From: an uncultured Tropicimonas sp.
GTDB taxonomy: Bacteria; Pseudomonadota; Alphaproteobacteria; Rhodobacterales; Rhodobacteraceae
Direction of reading: 5' to 3'
Assembly: GCA_947497945.1 (NCBI GenBank)
Contig: CANMIP010000015.1
Span: 1-64,000, forward strand
DNA length: 64,000 nucleotides
In this document: one piece after another, positions 26,863 to 38,309 of the stretch
Layout of the letters: each line of letters opens with the position of its first letter
Position numbering within the stretch: position 1 is the first letter of the stretch
The notes under the pieces: model-generated
What the model was told of the DNA's origin: nothing
Databases searched by the model: none
The model's input: only the letters and a program-made list of their open reading frames with translations
Translations under genes and position numbers: made by a program

Positions 26863-28032
26863 ATGAAGCTCAGATGCCCCGCCCCCTTCCAGGTCTTCCT
26901 GCTCTGGTTCGCCGGTCTTGGCGCCGCGGCACAGTTCGCCAAGATCGCCGTGCCCTTCGGACAGGTCCGCGATGCCTTTCCCGCGGCCGGCGACGATATC
27001 GGCTGGCTGCTCTCCCTGATCAGCCTCGTGGGGGCCGTCCTCGGCGTGGTTGCCGGCGATGTCGTGCAGCGCTTCGGCGCAAGGCGGATCCTGATCGCGG
27101 GGCTGTTGCTGGGCGGGACGATCTCGCTCTGGCAGGCAAGCCTTCCGCCCTTTGCCATGATGCTGGCGAGCCGACTGCTGGAAGGTTTTTCCCACCTGGC
27201 CATCGTCGTCGCCGCACCGACCCTGATCGCCCGCGTGAGCGCCCCGCAGCATGTCGGCCTGGCCATGACCCTGTGGAGCACCTTCTTCGGGGTCTCTTTC
27301 GCGCTGGTCGCCTGGGTCGTCCTGCCGCTTCTGGGCGCCAGCGGCATCGCGGTCCTGTTTGCCGGCCATGGCGGCCTCATGCTTGCCATCGCCCTCCTTG
27401 TCACCCTCGCCGTCGCGGAGCAGCCTCACGACAGCGGCCCGGGCCACGCACCGGCCAGCGGGATCATCGCAACCCATGCGCGGGCCTACCTGTCGCCCCG
27501 CATCGCCGCCCCAGCCGCCGGCTGGTTGTTCTATGCGCTGACATTCGTTTCCCTGTTGGCGCTGCTTCCGGAAACCCTGCCTCGGGAAGAAGCGGCCTGG
27601 GCGGCCGGATTGATGCCGCTCGTCAGCATCGCAACCTCGCTGCTCGCCGTCCCGCTGCTGTTGCGTCGCCTGTCGAGCGTCGCGATCATCCTGCTCGGTT
27701 TCGCCCTGGCCGTGCCGTTGGTCGCCCTTGGCGGGATCCTCGATCAGCCGCTGGTTTTCGCCATCGCCCTCTTCGCCGCGCTCGGCCTCGTGCAGGGGGC
27801 CAGCTTCGCGGCGGTCCCGGAGCTCAACACCTCCGCCAGCGACCAGGCGCTCGCCTATGGCCTGGTGGCGCAGACCGGGAATTGCGGCAATCTGCTTGGC
27901 ACTCCGCTCCTGCTTGCCGTACTGGGCACGCAGGGCACCGGCGGAATGTACGTGCTGCCCGCTGCGCTTTACCTGCTCGGTATCCTGGCGCACCTGATCC
28001 TTGCGCACCGACGGCGAAAGATGCCGATCTGA
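26863..28032 (+). CDS. MFS-family transporter
   Basis: The 389-residue product has about 12 hydrophobic segments and the major facilitator loop signature between helices 2 and 3 in the form GDVVQRFGARRILIAGLLLG. The two six-helix halves are separated by a hydrophilic stretch near residues 185-205 (VAEQPHDSGPGHAP). It should be an inner-membrane secondary transporter. The gene lies just downstream of an XRE regulator on the same strand and probably forms a unit with it. A GC hairpin follows the stop. Substrate and direction of transport cannot be inferred. There is no signal of truncation. Confidence 0.85.
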   Translation: MKLRCPAPFQVFLLWFAGLGAAAQFAKIAVPFGQVRDAFPAAGDDIGWLLSLISLVGAVLGVVAGDVVQRFGARRILIAGLLLGGTISLWQASLPPFAMMLASRLLEGFSHLAIVVAAPTLIARVSAPQHVGLAMTLWSTFFGVSFALVAWVVLPLLGASGIAVLFAGHGGLMLAIALLVTLAVAEQPHDSGPGHAPASGIIATHARAYLSPRIAAPAAGWLFYALTFVSLLALLPETLPREEAAWAAGLMPLVSIATSLLAVPLLLRRLSSVAIILLGFALAVPLVALGGILDQPLVFAIALFAALGLVQGASFAAVPELNTSASDQALAYGLVAQTGNCGNLLGTPLLLAVLGTQGTGGMYVLPAALYLLGILAHLILAHRRRKMPI

Positions 28033-28591
28033 CAGTGCAGACGGCGGCTTCAGGCGCCGCCCCGGCGACACGGCCCCAATTTTGCTGCATGGCTGCATGG
28101 CTGCATGGCTGCATGGGAATATCGCCCGCGCGCCGGAGATCTCATTGACCTGGCGCCACGCGCGGACAGACATGCGTCCGTTTCACGCAAGCGTTTCATT
28201 GCGGAGCGCCGGCTCGCGGAGTTTCTCTCCGCACCGCGCAGTGCCGCCAGAACGATGCCGGGCTTTTCCCTTGCCGCACAGGTCTGGCGCGTCTTGCAAC
28301 GAGGTGTCCCGACCCGCTTGGCAACCGCGCCCCTCAACCTCCCGGAAAGACTGTTCATCTTCACTCAGGGAAGGCGCCGAGGGCTCCGAAGAAATTCATG
28401 AGCGGCTGTTGACTGCGCATTCCTGCCATCGCGAGTTTTTTGGAATGCCCTGTCAACAAACCAGCACCCGAACCGCGCCACCCGGATAACTGGACGCACC
28501 TTTCTCTGGACAGACCTGGAGTTTTCGCCTCGAAATGGCCACAAATTTCAAACAGGCTTCTACTCGAATTCCGGACGTGTTGGAGGCGCGG
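28033..28591. other. Intergenic region with a short tandem repeat
   Basis: 559 bases between the MFS gene and the Lys/Gly-rich exported protein. It holds a GC hairpin right after the MFS stop (GGCGGC-TTCA-GGCGCCGCC near 28042-28060, no T-run) and a four-copy 8-base repeat. Short frames here have no recognisable family. Confidence 0.4.
28085..28116. repeat. (CTGCATGG)4 tandem repeat
   Basis: Four perfect head-to-tail copies of CTGCATGG occupy 32 bases, with a partial copy on each side. The period of 8 would shift the reading frame if copies were lost or gained, but no gene clearly reads through it. It is a candidate for replication slippage. Confidence 0.8.
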
Positions 28592-29719
28592 ATGAGACTT
28601 CTCAGGATGCTGGTGGTTTCCAGTGTGGTTCTTTGTTTGCCGGTCGCCATTGGCGGGCAGGGTTTTTCCGACTTTGGCAACACCGGTGCCGCTTTTGCGA
28701 AGAGCGACAAGTCGGACAAGGGTGGCAGCGGCCGGTCCGACAAGGGTGACAAGGGCCGGTCGGACAAGAGCCAGCGTGACAAAGGCAAGTCTGACCGGGG
28801 AAAGACAGCGTCTCGTACCGAAAGCAAGGCCACCAAGTCCGGTGACAAGGCCAGGTCATCTGCCGGCAAGGGGCCGAATGCCGTTTGGAAAGACATCAAG
28901 AGGAGCTTCGGCAGCAAAAAGAAGACCGCGACCAAGAAGCCCGTGACCAAGAAGCAGGTGACCAAGCGGACGTCTGTTGCCCCGAAGACCGTCAAAGTGA
29001 GGCCGGTGAACCGAAAGGTCGCGAAAACGGCGGTCGCAACGGTCGGTACGATGGCCCTTGCGCATCCTTCGGAACTCAAGGCCTTGAATTCGCTCAACAG
29101 GAACATCAACGGATTGATGAACAGCTCTGATCCGAAGATGGAGCCGTTCCGGACATACATTCTTGCAAGTGCAGACCGGGAAGATGCGGCTGAGGACCTC
29201 GCCGAGGCGATCGCGGATCTCGAAAAAAGCGAGGGGGCCTATCAGGGCCTCGTTGATGACGGCGTGCTGGATCCCGACCCGACGCTTGCGAAGGCTGACC
29301 TGCTTGAACGCGCCAATGCGCTTCTCGATGAAATGCCCGCCGCGGACGATCCCGCGTTCGAGGACTGGTCCAGGGAATTCGCCGAAGTCAGCAATGCAAT
29401 GGATGTACTCGAGCAATTCGAGGCGGACCGTCTGGAGGCGGATGAAGCCGGCAAGGCGTTCGCCGAGGCCGAGGCGGCGATATCCGAAGAGGCGTTGAGA
29501 GAGGCCATTGCCGCATCTGTCAATGAGACCGGCCAGGGGCCGACGACCGAGGCGGACATTACCCCGGAGGTCGAAGCCTGGGTATCAGACCGTTTGGGCG
29601 TCGGCGACGCCGATGGTTTGATCGATGACTACATCAAGTCCCAGGAGACTGGCGAGCGAGACGCCGATGCCGATGCCAATACAGGGGACGACAACATCGA
29701 AGTCGCCGAAGCCGAATAG
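28592..29719 (+). CDS. Exported bipolar low-complexity protein, hypothetical
   Basis: The 375-residue product has a signal peptide (MRLLRMLVVSSVVLCLPVAI, cleavage near AFA/KSD). A basic Lys/Ser/Asp/Gly-rich part follows (GGSGRSDKGDKGRSDK and similar, then KKKTATKKPVTKKQVTK), then a conserved-looking core (HPSELKALNSLNRNINGLMN, DPKMEPFRTYILA) and a long acidic helical part rich in Ala, Glu and Asp. The last 30 residues are very acidic. The core HPSELKALN..NGLMNSSDPKM recalls a conserved secreted protein of Rhodobacteraceae without known function. The start has TTGGAGGCGCGG upstream. A periplasmic or envelope role is all that can be said. Confidence 0.7.
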   Translation: MRLLRMLVVSSVVLCLPVAIGGQGFSDFGNTGAAFAKSDKSDKGGSGRSDKGDKGRSDKSQRDKGKSDRGKTASRTESKATKSGDKARSSAGKGPNAVWKDIKRSFGSKKKTATKKPVTKKQVTKRTSVAPKTVKVRPVNRKVAKTAVATVGTMALAHPSELKALNSLNRNINGLMNSSDPKMEPFRTYILASADREDAAEDLAEAIADLEKSEGAYQGLVDDGVLDPDPTLAKADLLERANALLDEMPAADDPAFEDWSREFAEVSNAMDVLEQFEADRLEADEAGKAFAEAEAAISEEALREAIAASVNETGQGPTTEADITPEVEAWVSDRLGVGDADGLIDDYIKSQETGERDADADANTGDDNIEVAEAE

Positions 29720-29935
29720 TCTGAGTGCCGGAATGCAGCCGCGAAGTCGACATCCGATCTAGACAGTCGGTTGTCCCCAATGTCGGCAAAGCTGCCTGTC
29801 CGACCTGACAGACTCGACGCACCGCGTGGCCAGACCGGACAGCGACACATGACATCTGCGCCCGACCAGGGCACGCTCCGTTGCAACCTGTCGCAACGGC
29901 CCTTGGGTCTTTCCCAATGACCGGCGACCGTGCGG

Positions 29936-32320
29936 TCAGGCCGTCTCGGCGTCCATGACATTGGCCTTCACGGCGACGAAGCTGTCCGGCGTCACCGAGA
30001 TCGAGTCGATCCCCGCCTTCACCAGCAGCCGCGCGAAGCCCGGGTCGTTGCTCGGCGCCTGTCCGCAAAGCCCGATCTTCGCCCCGGCCGCATTGGCCCT
30101 GGCGATGACCGACTCGATCATCCAGAGCACCGCCGGATCCCGCTCGCGGAAGAGATAGGCCAGCCCGGCGCTGTCGCGGTCGATGCCGAGCGTGAGCTGC
30201 GTGAGGTCGTTGGAGCCGATGGAGAAGCCGTCGAAGCGCTTGGCGAATTCTTCCGCCACGATGACATTCGACGGGATCTCGCACATCACGTAGACCTCGA
30301 GCCCGTTCTCGCCCCGCACCAGGCCGTGCTCGGCCATGACATCCAGCACCTTGTCCGCCTCTTCGGGCGAACGGCAGAACGGGATCATGACCAGCACATT
30401 GTCGAAGCCCAACCCCTCGCGCAGCCGCTTGATGGCCTTGCATTCGAGGGCGAAGCCGTCCCGGTAATCGTCGGAATAGTAGCGCGAGGCGCCCCGGAAA
30501 CCGATCATCGGGTTTTCTTCGTCCGGTTCGAACTGCGCCCCCCCCAGCAGCGCCGCGTATTCATTGGTCTTGAAATCGCTCATCCGCACGATGCAGGGGT
30601 TCGGATACCAGGGGGCGGCGATGCAGGAGAGCCCCATGGCGAGCCGCTCGACGAAGAAGTCCTCGCGGTCGGCATAGCCCTGGGTCAGCGCGTCGATCGC
30701 CTCGCGGTCGGCGTCGGATTTCAGCTCCCCGTAACGGGTCAGCGCCAGCGGGTGGACCTTGATCTCGTTGCTGATGACGAACTCCATCCGCGCCAGCCCG
30801 ACCCCGTCGGCCGGCAGACGCCACCAACGCATGGCAGCGCCCGGGTTGGCGAGATTTAGCATCACCTTGGTCCGGGTCTCGGCCACCTCGTCGAGCACGG
30901 CCGTCTCGACCTCGATCTCCGCCGCACCGGCATGGACCGTGCCCCGGTCGCCTTCGGAGCAATTCACCGTCACCATCTGGCCGTCATGCAGCACCTGCGT
31001 TGCCTCGCCGGTGCCGACAATGGCCGGCAGGCCAAGCTCACGGCTGACAATGGCGGCATGGCTGGTGCGCCCGCCATGATCGGTGATGATCGCAGAGGCA
31101 CGTTTCATGATCGGCACCCAGTCCGGGTCGGTGATCGAGGTGACGAGGATCGCCCCGTCGACGAAACGCTCGATATCGGCAGCGGTCTCGATCAGGCAGA
31201 CCTCGCCGCTGGCGACTGACAGGCCGACACTCAGGCCGTCGAGCAGCTTCTCGCCGGCGTTCTTCACCCGGTAGGATTTCAGCACCTCGCCCCCGGCACG
31301 GGACTGGACCGTCTCCGGCCGCGCCTGGACGATATAGAGCTTGCCGGTCTTGCCGTCGCGCGCCCATTCCATGTCCATAGGCTGGCCGTAATGGTCCTCG
31401 ATCGTGCAGGCCATCCGGGCCAGCTCGAGGATCTCTTCATCCGACAGCACGAAGCGCGACTGCTCCTTGCGCGAGCAGACGACGTTGCGGGTCTTGGCCC
31501 CGGTCGCGCCGCCGTAGATCATCTTGATCTCCTTGGCGCCCAGCGCCTTGCGGAGGATCGGCGTGATGCCGGGGCGGTCGAGGAAGGGCTTGTAGACCTG
31601 GTACTCGTCGGGATCGACCGCCCCCTGGACCACGTTTTCCCCGAGCCCCCAGGCGGCGTTGATCAGAACGACCTTGTCGAAGCCGGACTCGGTGTCGAGG
31701 CTGAACATCACGCCCGAGCCGCCAAGATCGGAGCGCACCATGAGCTGCACGCCGATGGAAAGCGCCACCGCGAGATGGTCGAACCCCTTCACGGTGCGAT
31801 AGGAGATCGCCCGGTCGGTGAAGAGCGAGGCGAAGCAGTGGCGGCAGGCGCGGAGCAACTCCTCCTCGCCGCGCACATTGAGGAAGGTCTCCTGCTGTCC
31901 CGCGAAGGACGCGTCCGGCAAATCCTCGGCCGTCGCGCTGGAGCGCACGGCCACCGAGGGATTTGGACTGCCGACCCGCTCACCGAGCGCCTTGTAGGCG
32001 GACCGGATCCCGGCCTCGATCTCGGCGGGCCAGAAACCGGCGCGGATCTCCGCCCGGATCAGCCTGCCGGCTTCCTGCAGGGTAATGCGCTCGCGCGCGA
32101 GGTCGTCGAGGCAGTTCGCCACGAAGGCGTGCAGGTTGTTTTCCCGGATGAAGCGCCGATAGGCATCGGAGGTTGTCGCGAAGCCAGGAGGCACCGCGAT
32201 GCCCCTTTCGCCGAGCTTGCGTACCATTTCCCCGAGCGAGGCATTCTTGCCCCCGACTAGCGCGACATCTTCGCGCCGCAGCTCTTCGAACCAGACCAGA
32301 GTTTCATGAGTATCGTACAT
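29936..32320 (-). CDS. ppsA: Phosphoenolpyruvate synthase
   Basis: The 794-residue enzyme converts pyruvate, ATP and water to phosphoenolpyruvate, AMP and phosphate, opening gluconeogenesis from C3 and C2 compounds. Domains are in standard order: an ATP-grasp region at the N-terminus (GGKNASLGEM, SSATAEDLPDASFAGQQETF), a central swivelling domain with the phosphohistidine motif GGRTSHAAIVSREL (His near residue 420), and a C-terminal TIM-barrel with MCEIPSNVIVAEEFAKRFDG and FSIGSNDLTQLTLGIDRDS. Length is normal. It is transcribed away from the acyl-CoA synthetase/dehydrogenase operon across about 210 bases, linking both to the pyruvate node. Shared regulation is plausible but not shown. Confidence 0.95.
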   Translation of the reverse strand: MYDTHETLVWFEELRREDVALVGGKNASLGEMVRKLGERGIAVPPGFATTSDAYRRFIRENNLHAFVANCLDDLARERITLQEAGRLIRAEIRAGFWPAEIEAGIRSAYKALGERVGSPNPSVAVRSSATAEDLPDASFAGQQETFLNVRGEEELLRACRHCFASLFTDRAISYRTVKGFDHLAVALSIGVQLMVRSDLGGSGVMFSLDTESGFDKVVLINAAWGLGENVVQGAVDPDEYQVYKPFLDRPGITPILRKALGAKEIKMIYGGATGAKTRNVVCSRKEQSRFVLSDEEILELARMACTIEDHYGQPMDMEWARDGKTGKLYIVQARPETVQSRAGGEVLKSYRVKNAGEKLLDGLSVGLSVASGEVCLIETAADIERFVDGAILVTSITDPDWVPIMKRASAIITDHGGRTSHAAIVSRELGLPAIVGTGEATQVLHDGQMVTVNCSEGDRGTVHAGAAEIEVETAVLDEVAETRTKVMLNLANPGAAMRWWRLPADGVGLARMEFVISNEIKVHPLALTRYGELKSDADREAIDALTQGYADREDFFVERLAMGLSCIAAPWYPNPCIVRMSDFKTNEYAALLGGAQFEPDEENPMIGFRGASRYYSDDYRDGFALECKAIKRLREGLGFDNVLVMIPFCRSPEEADKVLDVMAEHGLVRGENGLEVYVMCEIPSNVIVAEEFAKRFDGFSIGSNDLTQLTLGIDRDSAGLAYLFRERDPAVLWMIESVIARANAAGAKIGLCGQAPSNDPGFARLLVKAGIDSISVTPDSFVAVKANVMDAETA

Positions 32321-32530
32321 GGTCGTACCTCCAGAAGACCGACACAGGTATCCGCTTCGGAGTTTACACCGCGCGCGCCCATCGCGCGTTGACCGGCGTC
32401 ATGCGGAGGTGCCCGGGAGCGCAAAAAACCGGCGGGCGCGCGATTTTCCTTCGCGGAGCGTGCAGGCGTTGACGTGGGTCATGGCGCTGTCAGAGCGGAA
32501 ATGGGAGAATTCCGGCAGGAGGAATCCGAC

Positions 32531-34269
<1,739 letters not shown>

Positions 34270-34273
<4 letters not shown>

Positions 34274-36264
34274 ATGTGATCGACAAACCGCGCCTGACGC
34301 GAGACCACGTCCTGTCGCTCCTGACAGGAATGATCCGAATCCGGAAGTTCGAGGACAAATGCGCCGAGCTTTACCAACAGGAGAAGATCCGCGGCTTCCT
34401 GCATCTCTATGACGGCGAGGAGGCCATCGCGGCCGGGGTGATCCCGGTGCTCGGCCCCGACGACAAGATCGTCGCCACCTATCGCGAGCACGGCCAGGCG
34501 CTGGCACGCGGGGTGCCGATGACGACCGTCATGGCGGAGATGTATGGCAAGGCCGAGGGCTGCTCGGGCGGGCGTGGCGGCTCGATGCATATCTTCGATG
34601 CCGCGACCAATTTCTACGGCGGCAATGCCATTGTCGGCGGCGGGCTGCCGCTGGCGGCCGGCATCGCGCTGGCCGACCGGATGCGCGGGGTGCGTCATGT
34701 GACGGCCTGCTTCTTCGGCGACGGCGCGGCGGCCGAAGGCGAGTTCCACGAGACGCTCAACCTTGCCGCGTTGTGGGACCTGCCGGTGCTCTTTGTTTGC
34801 GAAAACAATGGCTACGCCATGGGCACCGCCATCGAACGCTACGATTCGGAGACCGATATCCACCAGAAGGCGAAGGCCTACGGGCTGGAGAGCCGGCGGG
34901 TGGACGGGATGGATGTCGTGGCCGTGGAAGCCGCGGCGCGGGCGGCGGTGCAATTCATCCGCGAGGCCGGTCGCCCGGTCTTCCTGGAATGCAACACCTA
35001 TCGCTTCCGGCCGCATTCGATGTTCGACGCCCAGCTCTATCGCAGCAAGCAGGAGATCGAGGCGTGGCGCAAGCAAGGCCCGATCCACCGCTTCCAGGAC
35101 TGGGGATTGCAGAGCGGCCTGCTGCATGCCGAAGACGTGAAGCGCATCCGCGAGGCGGTGGATGCCGAGATCGACGAGGCCGTGGCCTTCGCCGAGGCCG
35201 GCACATGGGAGCCAGTGGCGGATCTCGCGAAACATGTCATGGCGCCGCCGCTGCCCGATCCGGCCCTAGCTGCCCCGTCGGGGCAGACCGAGGAGATCAC
35301 ATATCGCGAGGCGGTCCGGATGGGCATCGAGGATGCGCTGAGACGGGACGAACGGGTGTTTCTGATGGGCGAGGATGTCGGCGCCTATGGCGGCTGCTAC
35401 GCGGTCTCCAAGGGGCTGATGGAGGCGTTCGGGGAAGACCGTATCCGCGACACGCCGCTCTCTGAATCCGGCTTCACCGGCGCGGGGATCGGCGCTGCGG
35501 CGGCGGGCATGCGGCCCATCGTCGAGGTGATGACGGTCAATTTCAGCCTGCTGGCGCTGGACCAGATCCTCAATACCGCCGCCACGGTCCGGCACATGTC
35601 GGGCGGGCAGTTCGGCGTGCCGGTGGTGATCCGCATGGCAACCGGCGCCGGCAAGCAGCTCGCCGCCCAGCATTCGCATTCGCTGGAGGGCTGGTTTGCC
35701 CATATTCCGGGCCTGAAGGTGCTGACGCCGGCCACGCTGGAAGACGCACGCGGCATGCTCTGGACCGCGCTGGAGGATCCGGACCCGGTGCTGATCTTCG
35801 AGAATGTCATGCTCTACAACCGCACGGACCATCTCGACAGCAATGCTGGCCCGGTCGACATCTCGAAAGCCGCGATCCGCCGGAAAGGCGATGATGTGAC
35901 ACTCATCACCTATGGCGGGTCGCTCTACAAGACGCTGGAGGCGGCCGAGGAACTGGCCGGCGAAGGCGTCTCGGCGGAGGTGATCGACCTGCGCGTCCTG
36001 CGTCCGCTGGACGACGCGACGATCATGGCCTCGGTCGGGCGCACGCGCCGCGCGGTGGTCGTGGATGAAGGATGGAAGAGCGGATCGCTCTCGGCCGAGA
36101 TCGCGGCCCGCATCCATGAACAGGTCTTCTGGCAGATGGATGCGCCGGTCGGTCGGATCTGTTCGGCCGAAGTGCCGATCCCCTATCCGGCACATCTCGA
36201 ACAGGCCGCAATCCCGCAGGTGCCGCAGATCGTTGCGGCCGCCAGGGCCACGCTGGGGAGATAG
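34270..36264 (+). CDS. Fused E1 alpha-beta 2-oxoacid dehydrogenase component
   Basis: The 664-residue product fuses the two E1 subunits in one chain. Residues 1-325 are E1-alpha-like: [31 protein letters not shown] and the thiamine-diphosphate motif [12 protein letters not shown]...ENNGYAMGT. From about 340 on it is E1-beta-like: [34 protein letters not shown] and [16 protein letters not shown]. It decarboxylates a 2-oxoacid and passes the acyl group to lipoyl-E2. Such fusions occur in pyruvate- and acetoin-type dehydrogenases. It overlaps the ligase gene by 4 bases and precedes E2 by 3 bases. The substrate may be pyruvate, but acetoin or another 2-oxoacid cannot be excluded. Confidence 0.9.
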
Positions 36265-36267
36265 ACC

Positions 36268-37437
36268 ATGAGTGTTTTCCAGATGCCAAGCCTGGGCGCC
36301 GACATGGAAGACGGCAAGCTTGTCGAATGGCTTGTCGCTCCCGGCGACACTGTGCATCGCGGCGATATCGTCGCCGTGGTCGAGACCCAGAAGGGCGCGA
36401 TCGAGATCGAGATCTTCGAGGACGGCGTCGTTCAGACGCTGGACGCTGAACTGGGTGCCCGGTTGCCTGTTGGCGCCAGGCTGGCGACGGTCCTGGCCGC
36501 GGGAGACGCAGCGCCAACAGCGCAGGCGCCCCCGGCACACGACACGGAGCCGGTGGCCCGGCAGGCCGTGCCGGTCCCAACCCCGCCGCCCGTTCCCAGG
36601 CCGGCAACCTTCGGCATTGCCGCCTCTCCGGCGGCCCGCAAACGGGCGGCGGAACGCGGCGTCGAATTGACGAAGCTCGCGGGGAGCGGTCCCGATGGCG
36701 CCGTGATGCTGCGCGACGTCGAAGGCACGGCCTCGCCGCCCCGCAGGGCGGAAACGGGCAAGCGGGTCGAAGCGCTGGCCGAAATGCGTAAGGCAATCGC
36801 CTCTGCGATGCAGCGTTCCAAGCGCGAGATCCCGCATTTCCAGCTCAGCCAGACAATCGACATCCAGCCGGCCTCCGACTGGCTTTCGGAGCGGAACGCG
36901 AAGGTCCCGCCGGCCGAGCGCATCCTGCTTGGAACCCTGTTCATGAAGGCTGCCGCGCTGGCTGCCGGCAAGGTCGGCAAGATGAACGGGCATTACGGCG
37001 CGGATGGCTTCACACAAGCGCCCGAGGTCAATCTCGGCGTGGCGGTGGCGCTGCGCGGCGGCGGGTTGATCGCCCCGGCGATCCCGGAGGCCGACAAGCT
37101 GTCCTTGCCGGAACTGATGGAGGTCATGAAGGATCTTGTCGCCCGTGCCCGGGCCATGCGCCTGCGCTCTTCGGAGATGACCAGCGGCACGCTGACGGTC
37201 TCCAGCCTCGGCGAGACCGGCGCCGACGCGATGGCGGGCGTCATCTTCCCGCCGCAGGTGGCGCTGCTGGCCATTGGCGCGCCGAAGCTGCGGCCCTGGG
37301 TGATTGACGGGGGGATCGTCCCGCGCCTGCTGGCAACCTTCACCCTCTCGGCGGATCACCGTGTCAGCGATGGCCGGCAGGCCAACCGTTTCCTCGCCGA
37401 GATCGACGCAAAACTGCAGAAACCGGAGGCGCTATGA
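36268..37437 (+). CDS. Lipoyl E2 acyltransferase of a 2-oxoacid dehydrogenase complex
   Basis: The 389-residue protein has the E2 order. One lipoyl domain (residues 1-77) has the modified Lys42 in [11 protein letters not shown], followed by a Pro/Ala-rich linker, a short peripheral-subunit-binding domain near 118-150 ([20 protein letters not shown]), and the catalytic core with [13 protein letters not shown] near the end (His364, Asp368). It transfers the acyl group from lipoate to CoA and forms the complex core. It starts 3 bases after E1 and overlaps the carrier-protein gene by 4 bases. No E3 (lipoamide dehydrogenase) is in the operon, so the cell must supply one from elsewhere. Confidence 0.92.
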   Translation: MSVFQMPSLGADMEDGKLVEWLVAPGDTVHRGDIVAVVETQKGAIEIEIFEDGVVQTLDAELGARLPVGARLATVLAAGDAAPTAQAPPAHDTEPVARQAVPVPTPPPVPRPATFGIAASPAARKRAAERGVELTKLAGSGPDGAVMLRDVEGTASPPRRAETGKRVEALAEMRKAIASAMQRSKREIPHFQLSQTIDIQPASDWLSERNAKVPPAERILLGTLFMKAAALAAGKVGKMNGHYGADGFTQAPEVNLGVAVALRGGGLIAPAIPEADKLSLPELMEVMKDLVARARAMRLRSSEMTSGTLTVSSLGETGADAMAGVIFPPQVALLAIGAPKLRPWVIDGGIVPRLLATFTLSADHRVSDGRQANRFLAEIDAKLQKPEAL

Positions 37438-37682
37438 CACAGGATGAAGCGAGAGCGATCTTTCTGGAGGAACTGGTAAAGGTCGCGCCCGATCTCGAGG
37501 GCGAGGACATCGCGGAGACCGACCATATCCAGGACGACCTGGAACTGGATTCGATGGATGTGCTCAACCTCGTGGCGGCGCTGCATGCCCGGCTCGGGGT
37601 TGATATCCCCGAGGCGGATTACGTGGAGATCGCGACCCCGGCGCTGGCCGCCGCCTATCTGGGTCGGAGAATGGCGGCCTGA
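37434..37682 (+). CDS. Acyl carrier protein in the dehydrogenase operon
   Basis: The 82-residue product is an acidic four-helix carrier protein. The phosphopantetheine site is Ser40 in LELDSMDVLNLV, and helix 3 has VDIPEADYVEIATPALAAAYL. It overlaps the E2 gene by four bases and is the last gene of the operon. A carrier protein next to a lipoyl dehydrogenase complex is not part of the textbook pyruvate dehydrogenase, so it may receive acyl groups from the ligase or the complex, or serve lipoate assembly. It is not the main fatty-acid AcpP, judging by its sequence and place. Confidence 0.88.
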   Translation: MTQDEARAIFLEELVKVAPDLEGEDIAETDHIQDDLELDSMDVLNLVAALHARLGVDIPEADYVEIATPALAAAYLGRRMAA

Positions 37683-37992
37683 ACGGGGCGTCATCCGCCC
37701 TGGGCGTTTCGGGGATTTTGGATCGGGGCGCCAACTGGAAGGAGATCATGGCCGACAGCAACCTTGCCGGCGCTCTCCTGCCCCGGCTGTCGGCGGCCGT
37801 GTAACCGACGCGCCACGCGCGCATGCATTTCAATTCCGGCGGACACGGCAATCGGCTCCGAAGGGTACGGGTCTCTGTTCGAATATGGTCCGGTGCGGCG
37901 AGGGCCCGCAGGATCCGCAGGAGCGACCCGATCGGCACAACAAAAAAAGCCGCCCAGACAGGCGGCTTTTTGGTCTCAGGTCAGGCGCGATC
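37683..37992. other. Short convergent intergenic region
   Basis: Downstream of the carrier-protein gene there is no supported gene; the region ends in the bidirectional terminator at 37942-37971 shared with rpmG. Confidence 0.5.
37942..37971. terminator. Bidirectional intrinsic terminator
   Basis: An A-run, then AAGCCGCC-CAGACA-GGCGGCTT and a T-run, form a symmetric terminator. It can end both the plus-strand dehydrogenase operon and the minus-strand rpmG transcript. Confidence 0.9.
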
Positions 37993-38160
37993 TTACTTGA
38001 TCTTGCCTTCCTTGTAGTCGACATGCTTGCGCGCGACCGGGTCGTACTTACGAACAACCATTTTCTCGGTCATGGTGCGGGCATTCTTCTTGGTCACATA
38101 GAAATGACCGGTGCCGGCGGAGGAATTCAGCCGGATCTTGATCGTTGTCGGTTTTGCCAT
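37993..38160 (-). CDS. rpmG: Ribosomal protein L33 (bL33)
   Basis: The 55-codon gene reads [20 protein letters not shown] and ends in ARKHVEYKEGKIK, the alphaproteobacterial bL33 sequence of usual length. It lacks the zinc-binding cysteines of the C+ form. It belongs to the large ribosomal subunit near the tRNA exit site. GCAGGAGACAGACG provides a good ribosome site. It is monocistronic, between the bidirectional terminator and the DUF533 gene. Confidence 0.97.
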   Translation of the reverse strand: MAKPTTIKIRLNSSAGTGHFYVTKKNARTMTEKMVVRKYDPVARKHVDYKEGKIK

Positions 38161-38309
38161 CGTCTGTCTCCTGCAACGGACCGGCGGCCCGTGAAATCTG
38201 AGCCATGCCTTTTACTGTAAGCAAGCACAGAGTCAACCCCAATCGCCCTGATCCGGGGGCGAAGGAGGAGGGCGGTGGCAATTGACTTGGCGGCGGCCGG
38301 AGCACGTCG

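Noticed and set aside
28085-28116. The 8-base repeat considered as a phase-variation switch inside a gene
   Set aside because: No convincing coding frame passes through it on either strand.
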